Positions 1 to 12,200 of a stretch of 64,000 nt of DNA are shown piece after piece. The stretch spans positions 130,326 through 194,325 of the forward strand of contig CAXAMN010001281.1 of NCBI GenBank assembly GCA_963970005.1, read 5' to 3'. The notes beneath the pieces were generated by a model, which was given only the letters and a program-made list of their open reading frames with translations, did no database searches and was not told the origin of the DNA. Both the position numbers and the translations under genes were made by a program. This DNA comes from Durusdinium trenchii (taxonomy: Eukaryota > Sar > Dinophyceae > Suessiales > Symbiodiniaceae). Each line of letters begins with the position of its first letter. Positions within the stretch are counted from its first letter, which is position 1.

Positions 1-45
1 AAGTGCATCGCTAGTAGTAACAAGTGCCTTACTAGTAGTAACAAG
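1..45. repeat. Partial copy of the CTAGTAGTAACAAG short-unit repeat
   Basis: The first 45 bases read as the reverse complement of the repeat with core CTTGTTACTA found throughout the window: units of about 21 nt alternating ACTAGTAAGGCA and AGAAGCGATGCA tails. The copy is cut by the window edge. It lies just upstream of the first eIF5A exon, so it is probably intronic or 5' flanking. Confidence 0.7.
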
Positions 46-162
46 AATAATTTAACTATAATTGGGAAGCCTCTCAGCCACGTGTCTGCCGTTTTTCCCA
101 CCTCTCCAGCAGTGGCTAGGCTAGCCGCTCGACGATCTTCGGCCAAGATCGCCACTGCCCAG

Positions 163-1576
163 GTGATGATGAGAGGCCGCCCTTGTCGGATTGTGGAAGC
201 AGCCCATTCTGCGCCCGGCAAGCATGGCCATGCGAAGGTTCACATGGTTGGCCTAGTGCCTTTGGCCTAAAGAGAGGTCGCATTTGGGACACCCTTCTTG
301 TTTCAGATGTGCAAGTCAGTAGATCCAGAAATAGATACTGATACGTGCGACATCTTGCCACGATTAACACTCTTGGCAGATCTTGGCAGAAAGGGGGCCT
401 CAAGATGTCCGCCCCCCCCCTGGTCAGCTTGCCTTGGTTGGTTCCTTTGCCTCTTCATGTGAACTCAGGACCTCTTTACGGGGAAGAAGTATGAAGAGAT
501 CCACCAAGCAGGCCAAAACGTGGAGGCTGTGGCCTATGCATGGCTTTCTGCCGGTTTGTCGCGTTCGTCCGACGTAAAAGCGCCAACGGTTGTGGTGCCC
601 TTCCTTGGAACGGTCGTAGCGGATCTAGGTCCCCGTCAGGAAGGACTTCGGAAGGAAAGTGCCTTCAGTATTTCAGTTGAGCGGTTTGAGGATGTCGCCC
701 AAGTGGTCCAAGTGGTCCATGCTGCCCTTGGTGCTCTGTGCAGTCTAACACGAGGCGTATCACCTGATCACCTGACGGTGACCAGGTGCCCGTGGTCACC
801 AAGACGGAGTATCTCCTGGTGAACCTGAACGAGGAGACCGGCGCCCGGGGACTCAGCAGGTCCTGACTCTGAAACTAAGAGAATAGATGCAAGAGCCGAA
901 GCTACTGAAGGCATCTGAAGCTGGAAAGAACCTAATTAACTTGAGCCAAGTCAGTCATTATCCAAGTCGGCACACCCAAGTCGCTTTCACATGATAGGCT
1001 CTCCCTTGGTCTCTTTTGCGGTGTTTGGCCTTTGGATCCGGTGAGAGCCTGGTTTTTCAAAAGGTCGTGGAAAAACTCTGGAGCATTTCCGAGACTCCAT
1101 GGGTATATATGCCGATCAGTTGGGGTGGTTTGAGGGGTTAATTGATCGGCATATATGGCATGCATGGAGTGTTTGGAGCATTTGTGGCTTTGAAGCCGAG
1201 TTCTTCGATCACTCTCGCCTTCCATGGCACTTCTGTCCATCGTTGGACGAACCGGGCACAAACTTAGACTTAGACCACCGGGCATCCTTGGACGTTTGGT
1301 GCCTGAAGCCTCAAAGGGGGACAGAACTTTTAACAGGTTTCGGATCTAGGACAAACACAGGGCCCTGAAAATCCCCCGACCAGGGACGGCAAGCAAAAAG
1401 AAAGGGCAGGAGCCGGACGGCAGGCCCCTAACATGGGCCTTCCGAAGCTGCCAGCCCGAGGCAGTTTGGCGCTCAGAGGGTTGGCGGTGGTTTGTTCCGC
1501 CGTGGCCTAGGAAGTGAGCCTCCTTCAAGACAATGGCGAGCTGAAGGTCGATCTCAACTTGCCCGCGCATCGGCAC
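163..1576 (+). CDS. Translation factor eIF5A, partial gene, four exons
   Basis: Four short + strand exons read in order as eIF5A. Exon 163-255 gives MMRGRPCRIVE and PGKHGHAKVHMVGL, the hypusine loop with its modified Lys inside GKHGH. Exon 469-525 gives DLFTGKKYEEIH. Exon 786-859 gives VPVVTKTEYLLVNL. Exon 1519-1576 gives SLLQDNGELKVDLNLP, the start of the OB-fold domain. The joins are in phase: GT donor at 256, GC donor at 526, GT donor at 860, with AG acceptors before 163, 469, 786 and 1519. eIF5A binds the ribosome and helps elongation and termination; hypusination of the loop Lys is required. The N-terminal exon (perhaps off the window, perhaps 82-162) and the last OB-fold exon were not found. 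The serine/threonine-rich residues usually just before the loop are replaced by AHSAP. Identity is firm; completeness is not. Confidence 0.85.
1091..1177. mobile_element. MITE-like foldback element, copy 1
   Basis: A short element with ends GACTCCATG and CATGGAGTGTTTGG in inverted orientation. Inside it is a perfect 14-bp inverted repeat, ATATATGCCGATCA at 1105-1118 and its reverse complement at 1143-1156. It lies in the eIF5A intron between 860 and 1518. It has the same family signature (CTCCATG ends, TATATGCC, ACCACCCCAA on one strand, GATCGGCA) as the elements at 41361, 62474 and 63072, here in the opposite orientation. Confidence 0.6.
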
Positions 1577-1599
1577 AAGATGCTTGGCGGGAAGGTCGC

Positions 1600-4500
1600 G
1601 GCAGAGGGTCGCGGCGACATATCCCACAGTTCTTCTTTTCCAGGCGGTTGAGCCAGTGCCCGGGAGTTTGGCATGAGCATCAAGAGCTGCTCCAACTGAA
1701 TCTTCTTCTCCTTGGCGGTCGATGTGTGCTTCCACCTTGCATGCGGGTTCTCACCATGTCACCATGAGCATCCATGTGCCGTGTATGCATTGCGATGACG
1801 ATCGGGTAAATCTGGGGATCACCGACCTCTGAGGACTTCGGAGGATGACGTCAAGGTTGAGGCGCGGCTTGAAGGAAGTCGGGGCAGATGGGACACGCGT
1901 GGCATGTTGGTTGAGAGATCGAGGTTTTGGGGCGCGTGAGCTTTGGATTTGCTTTCAGCTGGTGCTGTGGTGCATGGAGCCGCACACGCGACAGCTTGCG
2001 ACAGCCCCCCCCATCTTCGCACGCATCATAGTCTTCAATGCCCTCAAGTCAGGTTAAAACATTCTTAGTTGTTGAGGCCAAAGACCTTGACAGGGCCGAA
2101 AAGGGGAGGTAGTTGTTCTTCTTCTTTCTTCTTCATCTTCAGGCCGACATCATGAAGGCCTTCAGCAGCGATCGTTTTGTCGTGGCTTGGCGTGAAATTG
2201 ACATCACGCGCCGACGGGGGACGGAGGACGATGGCGGTAGATGAACGGCTTGCCGTACTTCACAAGTGGAAATCGAAAAGACCACGGTCTGCACCAAACG
2301 CACCGAACTCCTCATCCGCAGATGTTTTGTTGTGGGTGGCCGCTCCACAATCCCCTTTTCGCCATGTTTAACTTGAGCGAGGATCGATCCAAACTTCAAG
2401 TTGAGGCATGAAACTCGGCGGTTTCGCACCAGGGAGGCGCATGGACATTGAAGCCGTCCAAGCTCGGAGCGCTCCAATCGACCCGCCTCAGAACCGCGAG
2501 AAATGCCCGGGTTTGCAGTCAGGTCACTGTCGTGGTCATGGCCGCCTGTGGCGAGGAGAAGATCGTCGGCTGCAGTGCTTCCGACTGAGCGGGCGCAGCC
2601 GATGTCGTCGCGCAGGGCCCAGGCTTTGGCCGCGCCACTTCCTCGTTGAGGTGTGGAGTATGGTGGAGTGCGGATGTACAGATGTACAGTTATGGGGCCC
2701 TGGAAAATGGAAACTCCATCCACGATACAGAGATCTCGCCTGCATGGCTGGCGTGTCTCCCCCCTTTATGACACCATGTCACATAGCTATATCGCTTACT
2801 ACTTGAGCAACGTGAAGGTTCTTGTGCCTTGTGCGCCTTAAACAGTTGGCCCGAGGCCAAGGTGCAACGTGGGCACCCGTGGGTGTTACAAAATGCCATC
2901 CAGCAACCGGAGGAGCTTTGCACGTGTTTTCTTCTTGCGCCAGTAGGAAGGGCTTGTATAGGGATTTTTTGAAGGGGAGGTCGGGAGGTCAATCAAGGGC
3001 GGCACAAGGGCCTTGTAACGGCTTGTGAGTCACCTGCCGGTCGGCGAGGATCTGGAGCATCGTCCCCACTGTTTGGTCAACGTCGAGGCCTGGCCTGATG
3101 ACCTGCTCATGGAGGAGAAATCAGATGAACCAAGTCAGCCAAGTCTTCCAAGTGAATGCCCAGGCAGCCTGCCTTTGGTCAGGAACGTTGAGTTGATCAG
3201 CACCGAAAACAACAACCCCAAATAATCGCAAGCAATTGCTTAGGTCACCACATTACACCCCCTCCATTGCAGAGGTCGAGCGCTCCGTAGCAAAGGTCCG
3301 GACCCTCAAAACATCTCAGAACGCCTCTACTTGATGGTATTCTTCATATAAAACCAGAGAATCCAGAAGCAGATGGAAGATAGTGAGTGATAAAGCCCTT
3401 TCTTTTTAAAGGGCCGGATTCTTTAGGTTGGTGGATTTTTTTCCTCGGACGCCTATCTTTTGAAATGATTCTTCGCTGATCGTCACTCCGACTGTCGACT
3501 CCCAGCCCGACTGCTGACTCGCCAGGCCTCCGACGGAGAAGTCTTGGGCGTGGCGCTCTACAACAGGCGGGTTCACTCCATCAGGGGCGATAGGTGAGGG
3601 GCGAAGGATGGAGGGGCGGGCGGAGGCCGCCAGCGCGGCCTGGGAGGACGGCTGTTGGAGCTGCGGCCGGGGATTGTTTGGCAGACAGACTTCCTCGGAT
3701 CATGTAGTGGTGCCTCCCGGGCGGCCTAAATTGGTTGCCGCGAAGCGTTAGTTTTCAGCGAAGCCTTTGGATGTTTGGGAACACTGATGGCCGAATGACC
3801 CTTCTCATCCATTCCCAACGTCCAGGGTTTTCAAGGCGTTGCCTCAGGTGGGGCGTGTTTCTCGGGGTGTGGTGAGGTGATCACACCGATCCCCCAAGCG
3901 GACCAACTTCTGATCATCCTCGATTCTCTGAAAAGCGATCTTCAGCTGTGGTGGTATCTACACCCTGGTGTCGACGATCCCATGATCCCTGGGTTTACCA
4001 CTGGTTGGTAGAGGAGCCTACACTCGGACCCAGGGGGCCGGACAGGGTCTATGTGAGTTGTTTTCGGGAGTGTAATGGTCTCTGAGGGTCTCTTCAACTG
4101 GAGGCGCCGACCGGACCCGATGCGTGACGGGGACACCGGTTACGACGCTGTTCGCGGACGCGACCGCGGGCGCGGCCTGGTGAGGAACAGCTCCATTGCT
4201 CTGAGGATCCTGAGCAGGACCGCCTATGTGCCTTGGAAGTGTGAGTGAGATGTTCGATCTTTTTGATGGAAGAAGCTCCATGGGTGAGGATTCAGTGAGG
4301 ATGGTGAGGATTCAGTGAGGATGGACTCCAAGTTGCCGGACTCAAAGTGAGGGTGATCTCGACATGTCACACTTTTTTCTATCCATCCACCTGTCAGATT
4401 GCAACACCCGAGTTGCTTGGGGACGTCTGGTCAGGTGCGGGTAGATGCTGGTTTCTTCGCCCAGCGTCTTTCAGCCGCCCTGCAGTACCGGGAGAGGCAC
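1600..4500. other. Stretch without an assigned gene
   Basis: No frame in this stretch gave a peptide I recognise. It may hold the last eIF5A exon, untranslated sequence and intergenic DNA. A small perfect hairpin (GCCCTTT, loop, AAAGGGC) lies near 3395-3414. Frames such as 3605-3750 (+) are open but carry no motif. Confidence 0.4.
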
Positions 4501-4509
4501 CAGGGAGAT

Positions 4510-4672
4510 GGCTTCTTGTTACTAGTAGTAAGGTACTTGTTACTAGAAGCGATGCACTTGTTCCTAGTAGCTTCTTGTTACTACTAGTAAGGCACTTGTT
4601 ACTAGAAGCGATGCACTTGTTCCTAGTAGCTTCTTGTTACTACTAGTAAGGCACTTGTTCCTAGTAGCTTCA
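4510..4672. repeat. Tandem copy of the CTTGTTACTA short-unit repeat
   Basis: Seven to eight units of about 20 nt, each beginning CTTGTTACTA or CTTGTTCCTA and ending AGTAAGGCA, AGCGATGCA or GTAGCTT. This is one of the longest and most regular arrays in the window. It sits upstream of the adenylyltransferase gene. Confidence 0.85.
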
Positions 4673-5037
4673 GTTTGTCTTCTTTCTCACTCGCGTCACT
4701 CGCGTCAAGTCGATGCTGGTGCCAAGTCGATGCGCAAAGTCCGTGCTTCCGCGCCCTGCCGCGTTGGCTCCAAACCGACCGCGAGCGGCGCGCGCGAGCT
4801 GCGCGCACGGGCGCGGGGCGCCATGTCCCGTTCGGGCGCTCTGCGTGCCCTGCTGCGGCGATCGCTTGGAGTTGTGGCGCCGGTCGGGGCCGCCGGGGGC
4901 GCATGGCTTTGGGCCAGGCCAGTGACTTGGCTCTTGCGAAAAGGCTTTGGGACATTGGATTTCATATGATTTCATACATCGTTTCGGCTTCTTCTCAGAT
5001 TTCTTTCAGCATGGAGTAGCACCAATCTTTGCTTCAG

Positions 5038-8000
5038 GATTCCAACAGATTTCCCTCCGAAGCCAGCAGCCACGCCGAGGAGTGCGGCTGCAAGGCTGCG
5101 CCGCGCAAACGGGTGGCCATCTACGGAGGGACCTTCGATCCGCCCACGAACTCGCACATGACGTGTGCCGGCGAGAAACCCGGGCAGCAATGTGGAGCCC
5201 ATACATGTGGAAGAAACAGGGCTGGAGCTGCAGTACCCGGCAGTATGCCCCGCTTAATTTTGAATTTAAGCTGAACTGATGATGTGAGTTCTGGAGCAGG
5301 GCGATTTGTGTTTCATTTTCTCACCATCTTTGAGGGTTTCAACTCCATCAAAGGGTGTGTTCAAACACGACCCAGTTGTAGAAACATGTGTAGAAACATC
5401 CGAGAAGTCGGAAGAAGCCAAATCGACCCTGGAGTGTGTCCCAATGCAGGTTTTCCCCTCCGTTTCACTCATCTGACGTGACAGGCAACCAATGTTCACA
5501 TGTCCCACCAAACGAAACGTGCCGTTTTTGTTCCCCCGCCCGCGAGTTGTGGACATGAAAGCTTCATCCTCAGGATCATCCACAGCGGCAGCGCCGATGA
5601 AGTGTGGCTCATCCCCTGTGGCCCTCGGCCGGACAAACCCCACTTGCAGACCACGCCTCTGGACCGCTACTGCATGTGCCTCTTGGGCGGCTTAAGGACG
5701 GTGCAGCACAAGTGGTGGACAGAAGGTCTAAGAGCCCAGAGGTCGGATAATGACATCTGGACCCCAGAATGATCCCACAAGCATTTCAACAATATGTATC
5801 AATTATGTATCAATATGTCAGCTATATCAATATATATCTGAATCTGATTTGGTTCTGCCATCCCTGCCATCCACCCCCTTCACCTCACCGACCTCACCTA
5901 TCCACCCACCTATCCCCCTCACCTCCCCTTCTCAGCTCCCCTTCACTGGTCACACCGTGGAGACCCCTCCACCCCACCCCGCCCCGCTCACATGGGGATT
6001 TCAGGTCAGATCGCGGTGAACAGCTCCTTCTCTCCGAGCTTCCCGGTGCAGGTGAGCGACTTGGAGACCTTCCGAGAGACCGCGTTCTACACCTATGTGC
6101 CTTTGATGCGATTACGGACATATCTCCACCAAGGGGTTGGGCCAATGGAATCACAGGGAGAAAATGGGAGAGGGGGATGATGACGTCAGGGACTACGGCG
6201 CGGGGACTACGTCGGACGTAGGGGTTTGAGAAAGGGGACATGGAGGGGATGGGGCACGTGTTGGTAGCAGATGACAAGTCATGCCGGGGCAGCACGATAA
6301 AAAACAAAATAACCAATTAGCTTTTGCGTGTTCCCCCAGCACTAGTCTTATGACACCGATGGCCCCCTCAAACGGTGTTTTTTTGTGGATGTAGACCGGG
6401 CGAGCAAAACCTGAGGACTTGCTGCAGTCCTTGCGTGAACAATACCCCGAGATCGACTTCGCCTTCGTGATTGGCAGCGATTGGCTGCAGGCGAAGAGCA
6501 ACATCACCCAGTGGAGGTCGAAGAACCCCCACTGGAAGCCTGGCATGCCGGAAGAACAGAAGCTCATCGTCACCGGAGACTTGGCATGACCTGGTGGTAA
6601 AATCTTGTAAAAAGGAAGTGGGCAGCTCAAAAAGAAAGCTGGAGGAAGGTGCCATGCAAGCAGGATCTGATGGAATCACAGGCCCTCAGGTAGTTCAAAA
6701 CCAGAGACAACACCTGCCAGTGGATGATGCAAATGTGCATCGGTCCCGTCTCTGACTCTCATCCCTTTTCCCTGTGGTTTTTGCAGAAGGCAGTGATCAA
6801 ACTCCCATGCCGGATGTCGTGCGCTAGGGTGTGCAGACGTAGATATGGAAGACACATTGAAAGTCAGTCTAGTCATGATATTCAGCGCCAGAAAAACGCA
6901 GGGAACAGGATGCAATTAGTCCTCCAGCCTTCAGGCGATCAGCTGCTAAAGGACTTCGACTTCCTGGTTATTCCCAGGCACGATGCGAGTACAAAGGGCA
7001 CCAATTCGGCACATTTCGCCCACCAGTCCGTAGCCGGTCGTCCGGGTTTTTCATCAGTGACCGTTCGCATCCCATTCCACCATCAACCCCGAGCTTGCTC
7101 GCTCAAGAGCTCAGTTCTGCTGCCGCTCCGGCTTCCCGCAGCACGACGAGAACGGAAACGGCACCGGTGCGGACCGAGTGTCGCGTCAGGCCCGGCTTCA
7201 ATGTGGAGTCCACACCCGAAGACCCCAGCGGCCTCCAACGCTATGGCCCGCGGCTGCGGTGGATGCAGATGCCTGAGGACGAGAGAGAAAACCATGCAAA
7301 AAAAGGAACACAAACACAGAAAGAGAGAAAGAACACAGGCTTTAGAATGAGAGATGCATGGAACCAAAACAATGGTCTATATGTTTTTTTTGTGTATGTT
7401 TTCTTTTTTGTACATGAAGGGGGATGTGATGGGATGGGGAGATGGGTATGTGAGGAAGAGAGAGGATGGACGATGGAGTCAATCACATCACCATGCAAGT
7501 TCCCACAAAACGCGGTGAATTGCCAGACAAGGCTCTGAGATGGATGGGCAAGAAGATGTACACAGTCAGTTCTCCTTGCAAAAGAAAAGGTCAGAGAAAA
7601 AAAAGGATGGACATGCTGAGACATCCAAAGCCTCGAGCCGCCGAGGATGAACCAGGAGGTGGGGAGTAGGGCGGGGTGACGGTGGCCGACTTCGCTTGGA
7701 GCGCCCTCCGCCCTCCGCGGCGAGGACTTCGCGCTGATCCGTGGGAACTTGTCGGCCACCGAGATCCGGCAGCGCGCCGCGGCGGAGCAGAGCCGGGGGG
7801 GAAAGCTCACGGCCATCCAAGGCGAGGTAGGGTGGTGTTCGGACGTGAAACGGCCAGAAGAGGACGGAACTGGGTGAAGGCACCACGTGAGGTGTTCATG
7901 TTCCTTCAAGGTGTTCAAGATTGTTCAAGTTCTTTTTTTTTGAAACCATGAGTGAAGCCTTTTTGAAACATACGGCCTCCATGGAAGTGGCCTTATGGCA

Positions 8001-8418
8001 CCTTGCAGCCTCGGGATGCCATAGTTTAAACTTTTAAAGACATTGAGAGGAGAGGTGGAAGGAGGTTGAGGGGAAAGGCCAATTGGATGGTAAGACAGCC
8101 CGATGTTTGACACGTCTTTCCCAGAAAATTGGTCAGTTTCAGGGAAAATCTACATGCTTATCATGCTTTCACTCTCTCCTGTAGATTTTCCCTTAACCAT
8201 TTCTGGGATTCTTGCCGGTAGAGTGGTGTAACAAGAAGCTACTAGTATAGGCTATAGGTCTTAGAAGCTTTCTAGTAACTAGGGGCAACTAGGTTGGAGG
8301 CCATCGCTACGAGTAACAAGAAGCTACTAGGCCACATGTCTCATTCCTCCGGCCAGGTCTCATTCCACCGGGCGTGGTGTCCTTCATCCGACGCAAGGAG
8401 CTCTACTACCGGAAGTGA
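5038..8418 (+). CDS. Nicotinate/nicotinamide mononucleotide adenylyltransferase, eight exons
   Basis: The enzyme joins NMN or NaMN with ATP to give NAD(+) or its deamido form. Exons and key peptides: 5038-5174 KRVAIYGGTFDPPTNSH (nucleotidyltransferase GGTFDP...H motif); 5574-about 5692 HSGSADEVWLIPCGPRPDKP; about 6004-6096 NSSFSPSFPVQVSDLE; 6416-6575 FAFVIGSDWLQ; 6935-6977 KDFDFLVIPR; 7190-7277 PGFNVESTPEDPSGLQ and YGPRLRWMQMP; 7725-about 7827 IRGNLSATEIRQRAA (the SSTxxR-type motif as SATEIR); about 8353-8418 GLIPPGVVSFIRRK, ending in TGA. Donors are GA at 5175, 6576 and 7278, GT at 6097 and GC at 6978; phases agree. The exact exon 2/3 and 7/8 edges are uncertain. An upstream ATG at 4823 opens a basic, hydrophobic stretch (MSRSGALRALLRRSLGVVAP) that could be a mitochondrial leader exon, but I cannot prove it joins. 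Confidence 0.88.
8120..8207. repeat. 88-bp foldback sequence
   Basis: Perfect 14-bp inverted repeat AGGGAAAATCTACA (8141-8154) and TGTAGATTTTCCCT (8180-8193). The pairing extends imperfectly outward to CCCAGAAA (8120) and TTTCTGGG (8200-8207). It lies in the last intron of the adenylyltransferase gene and has no coding content. It could be a small non-autonomous transposon or a transcribed hairpin. Confidence 0.55.
8230..8331. repeat. Degenerate copy of the short-unit repeat
   Basis: AACAAGAAGCTACTAG occurs twice (near 8230 and 8313) around a diverged middle. It is in the intron immediately before the last adenylyltransferase exon. Confidence 0.6.
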
Positions 8419-9223
8419 GGGCGGCCTCCGGTAGAGCTTCCGGTGGTGCGGGGAGACCCAAGACAAACACTCATTTGAAGATGCTTTTCCTTCATGCCTC
8501 GCCCTGCACCTGTGCATGGCCCTTCGCTATGGGGCCAAAGCTAGATCCAAACACCAGACGCAAGTCGAACTAGGCCCCACCTGTCACATTTGTCAAGCAT
8601 GCCTTGAGAATGCGGAGGTAGGGAGTCCGCGCACAAAGGGCGAACCCTTCAAGTCTTTCGTGTCCTTTGGATGCAACGAGCTCTGTCCGACCCCCCCGCT
8701 TTTCGAAGATTTTCGTCGCTGGACGTTGGGCCAAACAGCGCGCAGCGCAGCGCCGAGCTTGGGCGCGCGCGGGCCAGCTGCGCGGAAGGGGCGAGCTCGC
8801 TGCGGTGGATCGACGCGCGTCGCCGAGTCGCGGAGAACTTGGAGTTGGTTTCATGACAGGGAGTTCATTTTCGCAGAACTTGGAGTTGATGACAGCACCG
8901 ATTTTAGCGCAGATTCGGGTTGCAGGGCCTTATGATGAACCAAAATTCTTGAATAGACTCAGTAGACCCAACAGGAGCAGCTTTCCTGGTCAGGATCGTT
9001 GATGAAGTGGACGTGCCGGACGGATTTCAACGCCTCCAATCACACCGCATTTTTCCAATGTTCTTCATTCTCCGGGTTTGATGACAGTTGAGAGGCACGG
9101 TGGGTTTGGATCAGTTGTTGAAACCTCACCTCAGAGGCTTCGTCGGCTTCGCACCACACCTCCACGACCCTTCCTCTTTGACAAAATGGGCCGAGATGGT
9201 CTGGCACCCCATTTCTCCGCCAG

Positions 9224-12200
9224 GCTTTTCGCTGAGCCCTTCTACCGCTTGGCGCACGGAGAGGCCGACCATTTGCCCGGGCTGGTGATTGATCGCGGCT
9301 CGGCGGCTTATCAGCTTATCGAGAAGAATCGTAAAGAGCTTGAAGCACCAGAAGCGCCAAAAGCACCAGAAGCAAAGACCACAGCCTCTTCAGACAAGAG
9401 ATCCTCCCAAGTATTTTGTGGAATCCTCTTGACTCATCACCTTCCCAGAATTCCGAATCCGACCAATCAGAGCTCTGAACTCCATTGAACTGCTCAGCTG
9501 TCAGCTCAGCTGTCAGCTCAGAAGCAGCTTTGCTCGGCTTCTGAGGTTATGACGATCATCTTTGTATTCAACCCTTTTCCGGCTTGGACGAGTTGCTGTG
9601 GCCCATTGCCGATGCCCTGGACGAGGCGGACCACAAACGGGCGGCCGGGGCTCTGACTGAGTGATCGATGATCGGTTTCTTCCCCTCGAACGGTTGGACT
9701 TCAAAACGCCTGTTTTGCTTTCACCGGCGTTGCACGACCTCGTGATGTGCGTCGAAAAGCATGGACTCACACGCGGAAGAGTGTGGACCTATAAGCCTAT
9801 AATAGAAGACAGATATGATATGATATATATATATATAGACTGTAGAGTCATTCCGATCTTCCCTCAGGGCTACTCCATTCGACCAGGTGACCATCATGGA
9901 CTCACCGCCATTCTTTCATTGATCGCTGAGCACGCGTGGCCCGTCTCCGCTGCCTTTTGCTTGGGGTGGTGTTGGGCGTAAGGGACCAAGGGGCCAAGCC
10001 TCTTTCGCTGTGGTCTTCATGGATTTTCCCCAGCCGACGGGCAACTTGCGGTGCCTTCATGCACGGCGCGCGGCTCGCCCTTGCCCACATTTGGTGTTTG
10101 GATGGTCTGGGCTCACCTCCGCTAGCACTCATTCTGCTGGCACTCTGAGGTGCTTGGCGACACTCATGCTAGTTCACCAGCGGCGGGTTGCTCGACGTGT
10201 CTGCAAGTCCCACGGCGATGTCTCCACGCACTTGGCCGCCCAGGAGCACTTTGCACACTTCTCTCGTTTGCTGGAAGTGGAACGGAAGTATGAGTTGAAA
10301 CAGCACTTGGAGCAAAGTGGAAGCTCTCAGAACCAGCCGTTGCGCCCTGTGACCGCCAGAGTTTTAGAAAGAGAGGATGCGCTGATTCGGTTCAGGTTGC
10401 CGGACGACACCAAAAGCCAAATTCCGCCACACTTTCAGGAAAGTGTGCACGTCGCAGTGGCTTGGCACGAGTCTGGAGGTCCACTTGGGCAGCAAAATGG
10501 TGGCGATGAAGGTGAAGGTCAAAGCAGGCACTTCCCAGAGTTCTTCATCGGTCACATAATTCGTGGAGCGGGGCATGAAGATAGCAGGTTTTTGGATATT
10601 AAACTCGACTCGCGGGCATGGCTCACGTGCGAGGAGGGGACACGTGTTCATGACATCATTTGCCATCCGTTGGACATCGTTTCCGATCTCGACCAGTTCA
10701 AGTCTTCTCAGCAGTGGCGGATTGATCTATGGTACAGCGAAGTGACCTTTCAGCGCATGAAGCAGAGCATCCGCCAAATGCTCCAGACCTACGAAGAGCG
10801 TTTCTCTCGTGCCCAGCGAAAAAAACGCCAGCGAAAGCGACGGAAATCGGGCGAGGAAGTGCTGGACACCATCGCGGCATCTTTTCCGTCAACACAGTCC
10901 TTACTGCCACGAGCCTATCAGCTCCAGAGGCAGCCGACGCAGCCCCAGCCGCAGTCCAAGCGCAGACCAGAGCCACGAGGTCCTCGTGGTCGTCGAGAGA
11001 CGAAGCGGCCAGAAGGCCGCGGACGTAATTTTTTCGGGGACGATCTCAATGAGGCTCAAGGCCATTGCGTTGCTGAAGCCCTGAAGCAACCAATTCTACT
11101 GATACAAGGCCCACCTGGCACTGGCAAGACGCGCACCATTTGTCACATGATCCGAGAACTCCTGGACTTCGAGGCCACGCTCCTGACACCTCGCAGGATC
11201 CTGGCATGTGCCTACACCAATGCTGCAGCGGATGTTCTATTGAGGTCACTTGCCGACATAGGTGTGAGCGCTTTGAGGCTGGGAGTGCCCTCAGATGTCA
11301 ATCTGAAGCAGTACACACTGAGCTACGCCATCAAAGAGAACCCTCTCATGAGACAAAAGTTGGATGAGTTGATCTCAGTCGCAAGTACTCTCAAAGAAAT
11401 CCGCTCCAGTGACGTCTACTCTCATGCGGACGATGGCAATTTGCTCCGCACCTTCACCAATATCAAGGACCAGGTGCAGAAGACCTGTTACTAGAAGCGA
11501 TGCACTTGTTCCTAGCAACGTCGTTGTTACTACTAGCGTGGCACCTGTTACTACTAGCGTGGCACTTGTTACTACCAGGTGCAGAAGACTCGGACCACGT
11601 TGAGGCGATCGACGCTGGACGCCGCGCAGGTCGTGGTGACCACGTGCATCGGCGCCGGCGATCCCCTCCTCGACGGGCTGGCCTTCGGCAGCGTCCTCAT
11701 CGACGAAGCGTCGCAGGCGACAGAGCCGGCGACCCTGGTGCCACTCATGCGCTGCGCTGGACGATGCATCCTCGTGGGCGACCAGCAGCAACTGCCACCG
11801 GTAGTTCACAGCCCCGTTGCGCGGGATGGAGGCCTCGCAGTGTCTCTTTTCTCACGACTCATCCTGAGTGGCTTGCCAGTTCAGATGCTGCGGGTACAGT
11901 ATCGGATGCACCCGCAGATCATGAACTTCATCTCCCAGCAGTTTTATCAGGGCCATTTGCAGTCCCATGATTCAGTTGCACGAGAATTGCTGCCGGGCTT
12001 TGAGTGGGAGAATGGGTGTCCGATTGCAATCCTAGACAGCAGAAAGCTGAAAGGTTCGGGTGAAAGGAAAAGCGGTTTCTCATTCACCAACCGCGAGGAA
12101 GCCAAATCACTTGTCCGAACTTTGGAAAACATCATGAAGTCTGGAAGTGTTCCAGCAGCTGACATTGGAGTCTACAGCCCCTATCGCGCACAGGTCAAGC

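Noticed and set aside
2139-2723. 194-residue minus-strand ORF
   Set aside because: No recognisable domain, Arg/Ser/His-rich composition typical of antisense GC-rich sequence, and all recognised host genes are on the + strand.
4510-4672. CRISPR-like array of short repeats
   Set aside because: Units are contiguous with no unique spacers, and the context is a eukaryotic, intron-rich genome.
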